This document shows positions 1-9,507 of a DNA stretch of 64,000 nucleotides, piece by piece. Below the pieces are notes generated by a model. It was not told the origin of the DNA. It did not search any database and worked only from the letters and a program-made list of their open reading frames with translations. Each line of letters opens with the position of its first letter. Within the stretch, counting starts at the first letter, position 1. The DNA lies in assembly GCF_000334455.1 (NCBI RefSeq), contig NZ_BANX01000002.1, forward strand, positions 124,001-188,000. Direction: 5' to 3'. The DNA comes from Gordonia soli NBRC 108243 (GTDB lineage: Bacteria > Actinomycetota > Actinomycetes > Mycobacteriales > Mycobacteriaceae). A program made the position numbers and the translations under genes.

Positions 1-64
1 TCCGGCCGAGAGCCGCCGACCGACGTCGGGTCCGGATCAGGCCGGGCAGATCAGTAGGTGCGGA

Positions 65-1315
65 TCAGGTCGCGGGGCGCTGTGGAACCAGCGCGCGGAA
101 CAGCACGGCGCGCGAGGACGTGGCCCGCACGACGACGTCGGGGTCGTCGTCCCCCAGCCAGCCGGCCTGTCCGGCGCGGATCGCCATCGGTTCTCCGACT
201 CCGGCTCGGATCTCGACCGAACCGTTGAGGACCGCCAGGATCTGAGGTCCGGGCATGTCGAAGGAGATCGACGACGCGTGCCGCAGTCCGGTGCCGTCGA
301 GTTCCACCCGCGACAGCCGGAACTCCGGTGCCGCGGTCAGGTAGATCCGTTCGGCGCCGACGGTCCGGATCGCCGGGGTCAGCTCCGTGGTGGGCACGGG
401 CGTGAAGTCGAGCACGCGCAGCAGCTCGCCGACGTCGATGTGCTTGGGCGTCAGACCGCCACGTAACACGTTGTCGGAGTTGGCCATGATCTCCACGCCA
501 CTGCCCCGCAGATAGGCATGCAGGTTGCCTGCCGGGAGGTACAGACCTTCGCCGGGCTGGAGTCGGACCCGGTTCAGCAGCAGTGACGCGAGCACCCCCG
601 GGTCGAGCGGGTAGGCCTCGCCCAGCTCGCAGACTGTCTGCAGTTCCGGCCCCCATCGACCGCCTGCCGCGAGGAGGTCCACCGCGCCGGCCAAGACCGC
701 CGGGACGAGCGACGCCAGGATCGCCTCCGGGAGGGTCAGCCAGGTGGTGAACAAGGCGCGCAGGCCCTCGGAGTCGGGCTGTCCGGCCAACATCCCGAGG
801 TAGGGGTCGAGGTCCGGTACCTGCAGGGCCCGGAGAAGGTCGACCGTCTCCGTCGGTTCCCGAAAACCGGCCAATGCATCGAACTCGGTCAGCGCCACGA
901 TGAGTTCGGGTTTGTGCCACGGGTCCCGGTAGTTGCGGACGGGCGAGTCGATCGGCAGTCCGGCCCGGTTCTCCCGCTCGAATCCATCGCGCGCCTGCTC
1001 CGGACTCGGATGGGCTTGCAGCGACAGCGGTTCGTCTGCCGCCAGGATCTTCAGCAGGAAGGGCAGCCGCTCACCGAAGCTCGCCACCGTCGAGATCCCC
1101 AGCGCGCCCACCGGATCGGCGTCGATGGCGTGTAACAGGTCGACCCCTGCGGCACCGATGGGCGCCACGCAGGCGGCGGGACCCGCCGGATGTGCACCGA
1201 ACCAGAGTTCGGCCTCGGGGTGCGGGGACGGAACCGGCAGTCCGCGCAGCGAGGCGATCGCCGTCCGCGAACCCCACGCGTAGGGCCGGACGATGCCCTC
1301 CAACGTCCGGATCAC
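65..1315 (-). CDS. manA: mannose-6-phosphate isomerase, class I
   Basis: Zn-dependent cupin isomerase that interconverts fructose-6-P and mannose-6-P, supplying GDP-mannose for mannosylated lipids and glycans. The 416-aa product opens with LEGIVRPYAWGSRTA and has the metal-ligand region with Q100 and H102 (SLQAHPSPEQ) and E137 (KPELIVAL). The C-terminal part contains LHAYLRGSGVEIMANSDN. The start is GTG at 1315, giving a GTGA overlap with the upstream SIS gene; the open frame extends further, but that extension is low-complexity and out of family. It is the last gene visible of a manA-SIS unit, in the same order as Rv3255c-Rv3256c. Identification is firm. Confidence 0.95.
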   Translation of the reverse strand: MIRTLEGIVRPYAWGSRTAIASLRGLPVPSPHPEAELWFGAHPAGPAACVAPIGAAGVDLLHAIDADPVGALGISTVASFGERLPFLLKILAADEPLSLQAHPSPEQARDGFERENRAGLPIDSPVRNYRDPWHKPELIVALTEFDALAGFREPTETVDLLRALQVPDLDPYLGMLAGQPDSEGLRALFTTWLTLPEAILASLVPAVLAGAVDLLAAGGRWGPELQTVCELGEAYPLDPGVLASLLLNRVRLQPGEGLYLPAGNLHAYLRGSGVEIMANSDNVLRGGLTPKHIDVGELLRVLDFTPVPTTELTPAIRTVGAERIYLTAAPEFRLSRVELDGTGLRHASSISFDMPGPQILAVLNGSVEIRAGVGEPMAIRAGQAGWLGDDDPDVVVRATSSRAVLFRALVPQRPAT

Positions 1316-2427
1316 GACTCGTACCCGACCAGCCGGAGGTAGACGGCCGCCATCTCGATGCGGAGCAACGACACCAGGTACGCGGAGAGGTCGGCGGGTG
1401 TGTCCGTCACCGACTCGTCCGGTCCGATCGGGGCGGGCGAGCTCACTTCGTCGGCCTCCGCGCCGGTGATCACCTCGATCTCCCCCAGTCCCAGAAGACG
1501 TCGGCGAGTGGTCCACTCGCGGGCCGGGGTGCTCATCACGAGTACCCGCGGTGCCGGGGACGGCGGCGGACCGTCGATCTCGGGGTCGTAGAAGATGGAG
1601 TCGGCGGTCGACGAGCCGGATCGCCGTGCGGCCTCGGCAACCAGTCGGCCGACATCGGCGGGTTCGGCTGCCGCGCTGACGATCCCACCGATCGCCAGGA
1701 CGGCACGGGCGGCGCGACGCGCGGCCGCGTCCGAGGCGGGCGTGTCACCGGTCCACACCACGGGGCGGTCATCGAGACGAGCGGCCAGCAATTTGGCCCG
1801 GTTCCGGAAGCTCTCTGCCGAAGGATGATTGGTCGCCGCCTCGGCATCGAGCGTCTCGGCGATGTCGGCGATCGCCGGGGCCGACCCGGTGAACCGGACC
1901 TCGGAGAGCGCCACGAAGACCGCGAGCAGGGCGACGACGTGCCCGGCGAAGCGGAACCGCGGGTCGACGCCGACGCGCGGCGACAGATCGATCCCGTTGC
2001 CGCCGAGCGCTTCTCGTAGCGGACCCTCGAGCGGTGCGAGGATGACGATCTCGGCGCGGCGACGTCCGGCGCGCGCACCTGCGTCGGCCAGCGCCCGATC
2101 GCCTGCGTCGTCGCCGGCGAGGACGACCACGTCGAGGGGCCCGATCCAGCCCGGCAGTGTCGGAGCGGTCACGATGGGGACGTCCACCCGCGCTGCCACG
2201 GTCGCGACGACGAGGTCGACGGCGTCCCGGGCGATCGCACCGGCTCCGGTCACCACGACCACGCTGCGCGGCCGCAGCCCCGCGAGCGGTTCCAGCACGC
2301 CCTCCCGCTGCGCCTCGGACACCGATCGCACCTGCGCCCCGGCGAGGGCGACGGACTGCAGCAGACCTTCGACGTCGGCCGCGATCAGCTCCTCGACGTC
2401 GTCGAGGTCAGGTGCTCCCGTACGCAT
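1312..2427 (-). CDS. SIS-domain phosphosugar-isomerase-like protein (TobH/Rv3256c type)
   Basis: Conserved mycobacterial-type protein located next to manA, 371 aa. It has an N-terminal MRTGAPDLDDVEELIAAD, a first sugar-isomerase-like half with VVVTGAGAIARDAVD near residue 70, and a second half ending in a helical segment LLRIEMAAVYLRLVGYES. This layout resembles bifunctional phosphoglucose/phosphomannose isomerase-like proteins. I see no proven catalytic signature, so the substrate is unknown; the manA link suggests mannose metabolism. Start ATG 2427 was chosen over a longer frame from 2499 because the extension is not conserved in character. It overlaps manA by GTGA. Confidence 0.8.
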   Translation of the reverse strand: MRTGAPDLDDVEELIAADVEGLLQSVALAGAQVRSVSEAQREGVLEPLAGLRPRSVVVVTGAGAIARDAVDLVVATVAARVDVPIVTAPTLPGWIGPLDVVVLAGDDAGDRALADAGARAGRRRAEIVILAPLEGPLREALGGNGIDLSPRVGVDPRFRFAGHVVALLAVFVALSEVRFTGSAPAIADIAETLDAEAATNHPSAESFRNRAKLLAARLDDRPVVWTGDTPASDAAARRAARAVLAIGGIVSAAAEPADVGRLVAEAARRSGSSTADSIFYDPEIDGPPPSPAPRVLVMSTPAREWTTRRRLLGLGEIEVITGAEADEVSSPAPIGPDESVTDTPADLSAYLVSLLRIEMAAVYLRLVGYES

Positions 2428-2513
2428 GACATCTACAGTAACCACGAACTGGCCTCCCGGAGTGGAGGGATCCGTCGATGAACCCGTTCGGACGACCAAG
2501 TCGGCTGCCCGGC

Positions 2514-2588
2514 GTCGGAGACGCCCGATCGGCCCGGCGTCGGAGACGCCCGATCAAGCCTGTGTAGGAGACGCCCGATCTACACCGG
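2514..2588. repeat. three tandem 25-bp direct repeats
   Basis: Units 2514-2538, 2539-2563 and 2564-2588 share the core GGAGACGCCCGATC with variable flanks. They fill most of the 173-bp gap between the SIS gene and the DUF3499 gene, where mycobacteria carry pmmA. No function is assigned. Confidence 0.85.
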
Positions 2589-2600
2589 CTCCGGCGACGC

Positions 2601-3083
2601 TCAGTCGACCGGGTCGGGCAGGACGCGGAGATGGCCGCGGCGCCCCGGGCGCGGTTTCACCGGTGTCGAGCGATGTCGGGACGAGTCGTCTGCCCCGGAC
2701 GGCCGGTCGGTGAAACGTCCGGCAGGCGCGCCTGCGCGATGTCGGCCGGGCGGCAGGTCATCGAGATCGTCGAACGAATCGGCGACGTACCGCTCGCGGC
2801 CACCCCCGACGACAGCTCCTGCCTCACGCACGGCCTCGGCGAGTGCGGTCAGCTCGTAGTCCTCGGCCACCGGCGCCGAGAAACCGGACTCGCTGCGCAG
2901 CATCTCCCACCCGCGCGGCACGGTGATGCGGCGGGCGTGTTCATCGCAGAGATCCCAGGAATGCGGCTCGTCGGTGGTGGCCAACGGACCGATCACCGCC
3001 GTGGACTCCGCATAGACGAAGGTGAGCGTCGCCACCGCGGAACGGGCGCAGCCGGGTCTGCAGCACTGTCGGGGGAGCTTCAC
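2601..3083 (-). CDS. DUF3499 family protein (Rv3258c type)
   Basis: Small conserved actinobacterial protein of unknown function, about 160 aa. The conserved N-terminal half has LPRQCCRPGCARSAVATLTF followed by a region with SHSWDLCDEHARRI-like residues (seen here as HSWDLCDEHARRITVP). The pattern CC-x3-C with a later C-x2-H suggests a metal-binding knuckle. The C-terminal half is charged and low in complexity. The start is uncertain: GTG 3083 places the start immediately before KLPRQCC, with GTG 3089 and ATG 3116 as alternatives. Its position next to whiB2 and the zincin gene matches mycobacterial order. Confidence 0.85.
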   Translation of the reverse strand: MKLPRQCCRPGCARSAVATLTFVYAESTAVIGPLATTDEPHSWDLCDEHARRITVPRGWEMLRSESGFSAPVAEDYELTALAEAVREAGAVVGGGRERYVADSFDDLDDLPPGRHRAGAPAGRFTDRPSGADDSSRHRSTPVKPRPGRRGHLRVLPDPVD

Positions 3084-3186
3084 GCACACGAGGTTATCGC
3101 GCGCCGCGTCCGCCATGTCGGCGACACGCTCGCACAGCGCCCCGCCAGACGCGACAGGAGCAGGTCGGGTTGCCTAGACTCTCGCC

Positions 3187-3699
3187 ATGCGTCACGACCC
3201 GCCCGGACCCACCCGTCGCCCTGTCCGCCAGGGAGTCAATCGGGTCGGCTCCCCCGGGGTGCGTGATCGTCGGGGTCGAGGTCTGCGATCACCGCTGCTC
3301 CCGCAGGTCGTGCCTGCCCACCGGAGCCGGTCGGACGCCTTCGACGCGGTGGCGCTCGAGGCCTTCGCGGAGATCGACACCCGCTGGCACGATGAACTCG
3401 CCGGACTGGACATCGCGGTCGACGAGATCCCGCGGGTGCTGCCCCGCGATCCGGACTCGATCCAGTGGCCGGAGGAGGTGACGGCCGATGGGGCGGTGCC
3501 GCTCGCACGATTGATCCCGGCCGGCGTCGACGTCCGAGGCGCACCGACCCGGGCTCAGATCATCCTATTCCGGCGACCGCTGGAGAGTCGCGCCCGCCGC
3601 GGGGCCGACCTGCTCGAACTCGTGCACGAGGTGTTGGTCCAGCAGGTCGCGACGCATCTCGGTGTCGACGAGGACACGGTCGACCGCGGCCCGGAGTGA
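3187..3699 (+). CDS. zincin-like metallopeptidase family protein (Rv3259 type), degenerate motif
   Basis: Member of the small zincin family (PF06262 type), 170 aa. The family core DAFDAVALEAFAEIDTRW, then VDEIPRVLPRD and IILFRRPLESRA, is evident. Where active members carry HExxHH, this protein reads LLELVHEVLVQQVATHLGV, so the second histidine is missing and zinc proteolysis is doubtful. The first 40 residues are basic and low-complexity, so a downstream start near residue 48 is possible. It stands divergently to the DUF3499 gene and convergently to whiB2, as in M. tuberculosis. Confidence 0.8.
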   Translation: MRHDPPGPTRRPVRQGVNRVGSPGVRDRRGRGLRSPLLPQVVPAHRSRSDAFDAVALEAFAEIDTRWHDELAGLDIAVDEIPRVLPRDPDSIQWPEEVTADGAVPLARLIPAGVDVRGAPTRAQIILFRRPLESRARRGADLLELVHEVLVQQVATHLGVDEDTVDRGPE

Positions 3700-3724
3700 C
3701 CACCGCACGGCTACCGGGCGATGC

Positions 3725-3772
3725 GAGGGCACCGACCATCGAAGGCACCGACCACCGAGGGCATCGACGCGG
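3725..3772. repeat. three imperfect 16-bp direct repeats
   Basis: Units 3725-3740, 3741-3756 and 3757-3772 follow the pattern GARGGCAYCGACCAYC, the third diverging at its 3' end. They lie in the 217-bp gap between the convergent zincin gene and whiB2. No role is known. Confidence 0.6.
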
Positions 3773-3916
3773 GTGCAACGACCCCACGCAGCCGCGGCGG
3801 TCGAGTGTCACGAGCGTCTGCGAGCGCACACATGTGGGTGCGGACGACGGCACTCGGCGGCCGGGTGGCCCGGGACGCCGACATCTGATCTCCTCGACCG
3901 GGTGCGGTCGCGGTGA

Positions 3917-4354
3917 TCAGATGATGCCGCGCTTGAGGCGACGACGCTCCCGCTCGGAGAGTCCGCCCCAGATGCCGAATCGCTCGTCGTTGTGCAGGGC
4001 GTACTCGAGGCATTCGCCCTTCACCTCGCAGCCCTGGCAGATGCGCTTGGCCTCCCGGGTCGACCCCCCCTTCTCGGGGAAGAACGCCTCGGGGTCGGTC
4101 TGCGCACACAGGGCCCGGTCCTGCCATTGATCCTCGACGGCATCGAAGAGTTCGTCGAAACCGTCGGGCACCAGGGACAGGTGGCCGCGCGCCGCATTCG
4201 AGGCCGGAGCCTCGTGCGGCTCGGCCGGATAGGGACCGCCGAACGGCGAATCGCCAAGTACCTCAAGGCGATTGCGCACGGGGTCGGGTAGGTTCACTGG
4301 TCCTGGGAGATCACGGGGTCCATAAGGATTGCCGATCGGGTTGTCCAGAGCCAT
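3917..4354 (-). CDS. whiB2: WhiB-family iron-sulfur transcription factor, WhiB2-like
   Basis: WhiB/Wbl regulator of 145 aa. WhiB2 (WhmD) is the family member required for septation in mycobacteria. The [4Fe-4S] ligands are C83, C106, C109 and C115 (C-x22-C-x2-C-x5-C). The GIWGG turn lies at 127-131, followed by the basic DNA-contact tail SERERRRLKRGII. The N-terminal 75 residues are variable, proline- and acid-rich. The orthology call rests on context: DUF3499, zincin, whiB2 and fbiA are in the same order as Rv3258c-Rv3261. The gene is preceded by a long non-coding region, consistent with the heavily regulated leaders of whiB genes. Confidence 0.93.
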   Translation of the reverse strand: MALDNPIGNPYGPRDLPGPVNLPDPVRNRLEVLGDSPFGGPYPAEPHEAPASNAARGHLSLVPDGFDELFDAVEDQWQDRALCAQTDPEAFFPEKGGSTREAKRICQGCEVKGECLEYALHNDERFGIWGGLSERERRRLKRGII

Positions 4355-4871
4355 CGTCGGCGCCTCCTCATCTGAAGAATTGGTCGTGTCCGTTCATCGG
4401 GTCGACGGCTCACGCGCCGCTCCCGCCACTGCTGCCCACACCGCTGGTCGATCCTCATCGTGTCCGGGCGCTCCACCCACCGGATTCGAACAAATGATCG
4501 AAAACCTTGCGCTCCAGTGGTTCTCGATATCAAACCCGGAATGACACTGTTGTGATTACACACGGGGACGACCACTGCGGTCAAGTTAAAGCGAAAGATT
4601 CCTTAATACCACCACTCTCCGACAACTCGTCGTCTCGACACGAGCATGAGAGTCGGCCGCGGACAAAGTCACACATGGTCGATTCCCTCCCCCCGATCAG
4701 GCACCGATGGTACCGACCGGATCCGGGTGCGAGACGACGCCGACCTCGGCTCAGCGGCTCCGCCCTGCAGAGATCGCGAGAGGACCTGGACAGACGCGGC
4801 CCCGACAGCCGTTCTCGACCGCCTCGGGGCATCGCCGCGGACGCTTATCGGACATCACTAGAGTGAGTCCC
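4355..4871. other. 517-bp non-coding divergent region between whiB2 and fbiA
   Basis: No convincing coding sequence on either strand. The middle part, roughly 4480-4625, is clearly AT-richer than the surroundings and probably holds the promoters for both directions. One promoter-like pair for whiB2 is listed separately. Leaders for whiB2 and fbiA would each be a few hundred bases long. Confidence 0.6.
4555..4584 (-). promoter_or_regulatory. candidate SigA-type promoter for whiB2
   Basis: On the minus strand TTGACC (4584-4579) is followed after 18 bp by TGTAAT (4560-4555), in an AT-rich island about 200 bp upstream of the whiB2 start. The -10 has a G at its second position, which weakens the call. 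Seen by eye only. Confidence 0.3.
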
Positions 4872-5912
4872 GTGAAGGTGACCGTACTCGTCGGCGGTGT
4901 CGGCGGCGCCCGATTCCTCTCCGGCGTCCGAGAACTGCTCGGCCCCACGCCGTTTCCACCCCCCGTCGAGGACTCCGACGGGGCCACCCCCGCGGCGTCC
5001 GGTTCCGGGCATCAGATCACGGCGATCGTGAACGTCGGCGACGACGCCTGGATGCACGGCGTCCGCATCTGTCCCGACCTCGACACCTGCATGTACACGC
5101 TCGGCGGTGGTATCGACACCGAGCGTGGTTGGGGCCGGACGGGCGAGACCTGGCATGCCAAGGAAGAACTCGCGGCCTACGGCGCCGACCCGGACTGGTT
5201 CGGACTCGGTGATCGGGACCTGGCCACCCACCTCATCCGGACCCAGATGCTCGACGCCGGTTACCGGCTCTCGGATGTCACGGCAGCGCTGTGTCGGCGA
5301 TGGCAGCCGGGCGTGCGGTTGCTGCCCGCCACCGACGACCGGCACGAGACTCACGTCGTCGTGGCGCGTCCCGGCGGCGAACCCGGTGAGCGGGTCGCCA
5401 TCCACTTCCAGGAGTGGTGGGTGCGGCATCGCGCACAGATCGAGACGTTCGGGTTCGCTCAGGTGGGTTCCGACGATGCCGCCGCCGCACCCGGTGTCGC
5501 CGAGGCCATCGCCGAGGCCGACATCGTGCTGCTGGCCCCGAGCAATCCGGTGGTCAGCATCGGCGCGATCATCAGCGTGCCCGGCATCCGCGCCGCGCTG
5601 CGCACCACGTCGGCACCGGTGGTCGGGGTGTCGCCGGTGATAGACAACCGCCCGCTGCGGGGCATGGCCGACGAATGCCTGTCGGTGCTCGGCGTCGAGA
5701 CCACGGCGGAGGCCATCGGCGCGCACTACGGTGCGCGGTCGGGCAACGGCATCCTCGACGGCTGGCTGATCGCGGACGGCGACCAGGCCGCGATCGAGGG
5801 GGTCCGTGTGGCGTCGGTGCCGCTGTTGATGAGCGATCCGGCGACGACCGCGCAGATGGTCCGCGACGCGTTCGCGGTCGCAGGCATCACGCCGCCGGAG
5901 CCGACCCGATGA
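4872..5912 (+). CDS. fbiA: 2-phospho-L-lactate transferase (F420 biosynthesis)
   Basis: CofD/FbiA enzyme that transfers a phospholactyl or phosphoenolpyruvyl unit from the GDP/GPP donor to FO, forming F420-0 or dehydro-F420-0. The 346-aa product begins [18 protein letters not shown], a glycine-rich nucleotide-binding start. It contains [19 protein letters not shown], the [18 protein letters not shown] segment and [15 protein letters not shown], all family hallmarks. Start GTG 4872 is preferred; GTG 4863 is in frame. Its stop overlaps the fbiB start as ATGA, so the two are probably co-translated. It matches Rv3261 by sequence and position. Confidence 0.96.
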   Translation: MKVTVLVGGVGGARFLSGVRELLGPTPFPPPVEDSDGATPAASGSGHQITAIVNVGDDAWMHGVRICPDLDTCMYTLGGGIDTERGWGRTGETWHAKEELAAYGADPDWFGLGDRDLATHLIRTQMLDAGYRLSDVTAALCRRWQPGVRLLPATDDRHETHVVVARPGGEPGERVAIHFQEWWVRHRAQIETFGFAQVGSDDAAAAPGVAEAIAEADIVLLAPSNPVVSIGAIISVPGIRAALRTTSAPVVGVSPVIDNRPLRGMADECLSVLGVETTAEAIGAHYGARSGNGILDGWLIADGDQAAIEGVRVASVPLLMSDPATTAQMVRDAFAVAGITPPEPTR

Positions 5913-7315
5913 CATCGGCCGAGCTTCCCGATGAGACTGTCCAACTGGTAGGTCGTACAGATGACGGTCGTCCGGGCGCCGACCATCGGGCCCCGGAAGG
6001 GATCGAGATCCGTCCGGTGATCGGGCTCGGCGAGTTCACCGACGGCACCGACATCGCGGCCGAGATCGTCGGTGCCGCACCCTGGCTCGTCGATCGAGAT
6101 GTGCTGGTGGTCACCAGCAAGATCTTCTCCAAGACCGAGGGACGGATGGTCGATGCGCCGCTCGATCCCGACGAGCGCGACGCCCTGCGCCGCCGGCTGG
6201 TCGCGGCGGAGTCGGTGCGGGTGCTCGCCCGCAAGAACCGGACGCTGATCACCGAGAACCGCAACGGTCTGGTGCAGGCCGCCGCGGGGGTGGACGGATC
6301 AAATGTCGCCACAGATCGGTTGGCGCTGCTGCCGCTCGACCCCGACGCCTCCGCCGCTCGGCTGCGCCAGGAGTTGCTCGCCCGATTCGGCCTCGACGTC
6401 GCGGTCGTCGTCACCGACACGATGGGACGAGCCTGGCGGACGGGCCAGACCGACGTCGCCATCGGCTCGTCGGGCATCGCGGTCACCCATCCGTACGACG
6501 GCACCACCGACTCGTACGGCAACCGGCTCGTCGTCACCGACATCGCCGTCGCCGACGAGATCGCCGGCGCAGCCGATCTGGTGAAGGGCAAGCTGGACGG
6601 GGTCCCGGTGGCGGTCGTACGCGGCCTGACACCCACCGACGACGGCAGTCGGGCGAGTGACCTCGTGCGACCCGCCGACGAGGATCTGTTCCGTCTCGGG
6701 ACGGAGGAGGCTCTCGCGCAGGGCCGTCGGGAAGCGCTGCTCACCCGGCGGTCGGTGCGCAGCTTCGCCGACACCCCGGTGGATCCGGCCGATCTGCAGG
6801 CGGCCTTCGCCGATGCGCTCACCGCACCTGCGCCCCACCACACCCATCCGGTCCGGTTCGTGTGGGTGCGGTCCGGTGAGCGCCGAAAAGCGTTACTCGA
6901 TGCGATGGGCGCACGTTGGCGCGCCGAGCTCGCGAACGACGGCAAGACCCCCGAGTCCATCGAGAAGCGCGTCGCCCGCGGACGAATCCTTTACGACGCA
7001 CCGGAATTGGTGATCCCGTTCCTGGTCGCCGACGGGGCGCACGACTACCCGGATCCGGGCCGGTCGGTCCACGAGCACACCATGTTCACCGTGGCTGCTG
7101 GTGGCGCGGTGAACGCCCTGCTGGTGGCGCTGTCGGTCCGCGGGATCGGTAGCTGTTGGATCGGATCGACCATCTTCGCGCCGGAGACCACGCGTGCCGT
7201 GCTGGACCTCGACGACCAGTGGGAGCCGCTCGGCGGGATCGCGGTCGGGTACGCCGCGGACGGTGCCGGCCTCCGGGACTCGGCATCGACGGCGGGACTG
7301 GTGGTCGAGCTGTGA
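5909..7315 (+). CDS. fbiB: bifunctional F420:glutamate ligase / dehydro-F420-0 reductase
   Basis: Two-domain enzyme, 468 aa. The N-terminal CofE-like ligase (about 25-260) adds gamma-linked glutamates to F420-0. It shows [34 protein letters not shown] and [16 protein letters not shown]. The C-terminal nitroreductase-fold domain (about 275-468) binds FMN and reduces the dehydro intermediate. It shows [15 protein letters not shown] and [12 protein letters not shown]. The polyglutamate tail length cannot be judged. It is coupled to fbiA by ATGA and to the NUDIX gene by GTGA. Confidence 0.95.
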   Translation: MTSAELPDETVQLVGRTDDGRPGADHRAPEGIEIRPVIGLGEFTDGTDIAAEIVGAAPWLVDRDVLVVTSKIFSKTEGRMVDAPLDPDERDALRRRLVAAESVRVLARKNRTLITENRNGLVQAAAGVDGSNVATDRLALLPLDPDASAARLRQELLARFGLDVAVVVTDTMGRAWRTGQTDVAIGSSGIAVTHPYDGTTDSYGNRLVVTDIAVADEIAGAADLVKGKLDGVPVAVVRGLTPTDDGSRASDLVRPADEDLFRLGTEEALAQGRREALLTRRSVRSFADTPVDPADLQAAFADALTAPAPHHTHPVRFVWVRSGERRKALLDAMGARWRAELANDGKTPESIEKRVARGRILYDAPELVIPFLVADGAHDYPDPGRSVHEHTMFTVAAGGAVNALLVALSVRGIGSCWIGSTIFAPETTRAVLDLDDQWEPLGGIAVGYAADGAGLRDSASTAGLVVEL

Positions 7316-7890
7316 GCACCGCGACGCTGCGCGAGTCGTCCCGGCAGGCACTCACCGGGTGGAATCCGCCCGACCCCGAGCAGGATTCACTCCGCCACAC
7401 CTATCTGGCGTTCGTCGACGCCGCTCCGGAGGCGTGTCTGCGGGCGAACGTCCCCGGACACCTCACGGCATCGACCATCGTCTTCGATGCGACCGGTACC
7501 CATGTGCTGCTGACCCTGCATCCTCGGGTCGGGCGCTGGATCCAGCTGGGCGGGCATTGCGAGGAGTCGGACGACACCATCGCCGATGCGGCACTGCGCG
7601 AGGCCCGCGAGGAGTCGGGGATCGACGATCTCGCGCTCGGGTCGGGCATCGTGCATCTGCACACCCATCCGATCACCTGCTCGCTCGGCGTACCGACCCG
7701 GCATCTCGACGTGCGGTTCGCGGCCGTCGCCCAGGCATCCGACGACGGTGCGCTGCCGGACATCCGGCGCAGCGACGAGTCAGTCGACCTCGCCTGGTGG
7801 CCGATCGACGACCTGCCCGAGAACACCGAACTGCCTGGCATACCGGACCTGATCCGGCTCGGTCTGGCTGCCGTGACGGCGCAGGACTGA
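7312..7890 (+). CDS. NUDIX hydrolase linked to fbiB
   Basis: NUDIX pyrophosphohydrolase, 192 aa. The Nudix box [20 protein letters not shown] with ESGI following lies at about 81-104, fitting Gx5Ex7REUxEExGU with both catalytic glutamates. Flanking strands [16 protein letters not shown] and the C-terminal [13 protein letters not shown] are typical. GTG 7312 overlaps the fbiB stop (GTGA), so it is read as the third gene of the F420 operon. Its substrate is not predictable. A role in handling nucleotide by-products of F420 synthesis would fit, but that is inference. Confidence 0.88.
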   Translation: MSTATLRESSRQALTGWNPPDPEQDSLRHTYLAFVDAAPEACLRANVPGHLTASTIVFDATGTHVLLTLHPRVGRWIQLGGHCEESDDTIADAALREAREESGIDDLALGSGIVHLHTHPITCSLGVPTRHLDVRFAAVAQASDDGALPDIRRSDESVDLAWWPIDDLPENTELPGIPDLIRLGLAAVTAQD

Positions 7891-8110
7891 CACCCGGTTC
7901 GACTGTCGGGTTCCGGAGGTCGGGTCGGGACGGGCTGTCGACGCTCCGGTTGTCGGATTTCTCGTTTCCGGACCGCCGATATTCGGATTCTTGACACCTC
8001 AGCGGCCCGCACCGTGCGCAATCCACACCGCCCCCGCTCACGTGCCAAAAACCCGGGCGGCACGGCGGAACAGCCCGCAAATAACCGGCTACCGACCTAC
8101 GTCGACCCGA

Positions 8111-9325
8111 TCAGATCCGCTGGTTCTTCCCGACGGTCACGACGCCGCCGGCGCTGATGGAGAAGCGCTCACGGTCGGACTCGATGTCCACGCCGATCTG
8201 CTCGCCCTCGCCGACCACGACGTTCTTGTCGAGGATCGCGCGACGCACAACTGCGCCCTTGCCGATGCGCACGCCGGGCATCAGCACGCTCCCCTCGACG
8301 ACCGCGCCGTCCTCGACCACGACGTCGGACGAGAGCACCGAGTCGGTGACGGTCGCGGCGGAGATGATGCAGCCGGACCCGACGACCGAGTCCTGAGCGG
8401 AGCCACCCTGCACGAACTTGGCGGGCGGCAGATTCAGCGACTCACCGCGGATCGGCCAGCGGCGGTTGTAGAGGTTGAACACCGGGTGCACCGACACCAG
8501 ATCCATATGCGCGTCGTAGAAGGCGTCCAGGGTCCCGACATCGCGCCAGTAGCCCTTGTCGCGCTCGGTGGCGCCGGGGACCTCGTTGTCTTTGAAGTCG
8601 TAGACGAAGGCGCGGTCCCGACGGACGAAGTCGGGGATGATGTCGCCCCCCATGTCGTGATCGGAGTCGGAGTCCGCGGCGTCGGCACGCAGCGAATCGA
8701 TGAGGGCCTGGGTGGTGAAGACGTAGTTGCCCATCGAGGCGAAGGTGGAGTCGGGGTCGTCAGGCGTACCGGGCGGGTCGGCGGGCTTCTCGAGGAAGCG
8801 GGTGATCCGACCCGACTCGTCGGCATCGATGCAGCCGAAGGCGGTGGCCTCGGCACGCGGGACCCGGATGCCCGCGACGGTGACGTCGGCGCCGGACTCG
8901 ACATGTGCGGCGACCATCTGCGACGGGTCCATACGGTAGACGTGGTCGGCACCGAAGACGACGATGTACTCGGGCTGTTCGTCGTCGATCAGGTTCATCG
9001 ACTGGAAGATCGCATCCGCACTGCCGGTGTACCAGCGCGGCCCGAGTCGCTGCTGCGCCGGGACCGGGGTGATGTATTCACCGTGGAAGCCCGACGACCA
9101 CCAGGTCTGCGAGATGTGCCGGTCGAGGGAGTGGGACTTGTACTGCGTCAGCACACAGATCCGCTCGTAGCCGGCGTTGACCAGATTCGAGAGCACGAAG
9201 TCGATCAGCCGGTAGGCCCCGCCGAACGGCACCGCGGGTTTCGCCCGGTCCATCGTCAGCGGGTAGAGGCGCTTCCCCTCACCGCCGGCGAGGACGATTC
9301 CGAGCACATGCGGCTGCGATCTCAC
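8111..9325 (-). CDS. glgC: glucose-1-phosphate adenylyltransferase
   Basis: ADP-glucose pyrophosphorylase, 404 aa, which makes ADP-glucose from glucose-1-P and ATP for alpha-glucan and glycogen. It has the nucleotidyltransferase start [18 protein letters not shown], the sugar-phosphate loop [17 protein letters not shown], the [12 protein letters not shown] strand and a C-terminal left-handed beta-helix of hexapeptide repeats (about 290-390). It uses a GTG start at 9325 preceded by a purine-rich GGGGGA. It faces glgM divergently across 182 bp, as do Rv1213 and Rv1212c. Confidence 0.96.
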   Translation of the reverse strand: MRSQPHVLGIVLAGGEGKRLYPLTMDRAKPAVPFGGAYRLIDFVLSNLVNAGYERICVLTQYKSHSLDRHISQTWWSSGFHGEYITPVPAQQRLGPRWYTGSADAIFQSMNLIDDEQPEYIVVFGADHVYRMDPSQMVAAHVESGADVTVAGIRVPRAEATAFGCIDADESGRITRFLEKPADPPGTPDDPDSTFASMGNYVFTTQALIDSLRADAADSDSDHDMGGDIIPDFVRRDRAFVYDFKDNEVPGATERDKGYWRDVGTLDAFYDAHMDLVSVHPVFNLYNRRWPIRGESLNLPPAKFVQGGSAQDSVVGSGCIISAATVTDSVLSSDVVVEDGAVVEGSVLMPGVRIGKGAVVRRAILDKNVVVGEGEQIGVDIESDRERFSISAGGVVTVGKNQRI

Positions 9326-9507
9326 TCCCCCAACTTAACCGCCCGACCCCACCGGGGCCAGGCGAACACGGGCGGTCGCCGACTTCGCGATGCACGGCAG
9401 CTTCGGTCGGTGACACGGCTTCCCCGCGGTCCGCGATGCGAGTTACCGACAAGGTGTTTCGACCGCATCGTTGGCGCTGGCGTTGCGATGTCGATAGCGT
9501 CGGTGTC

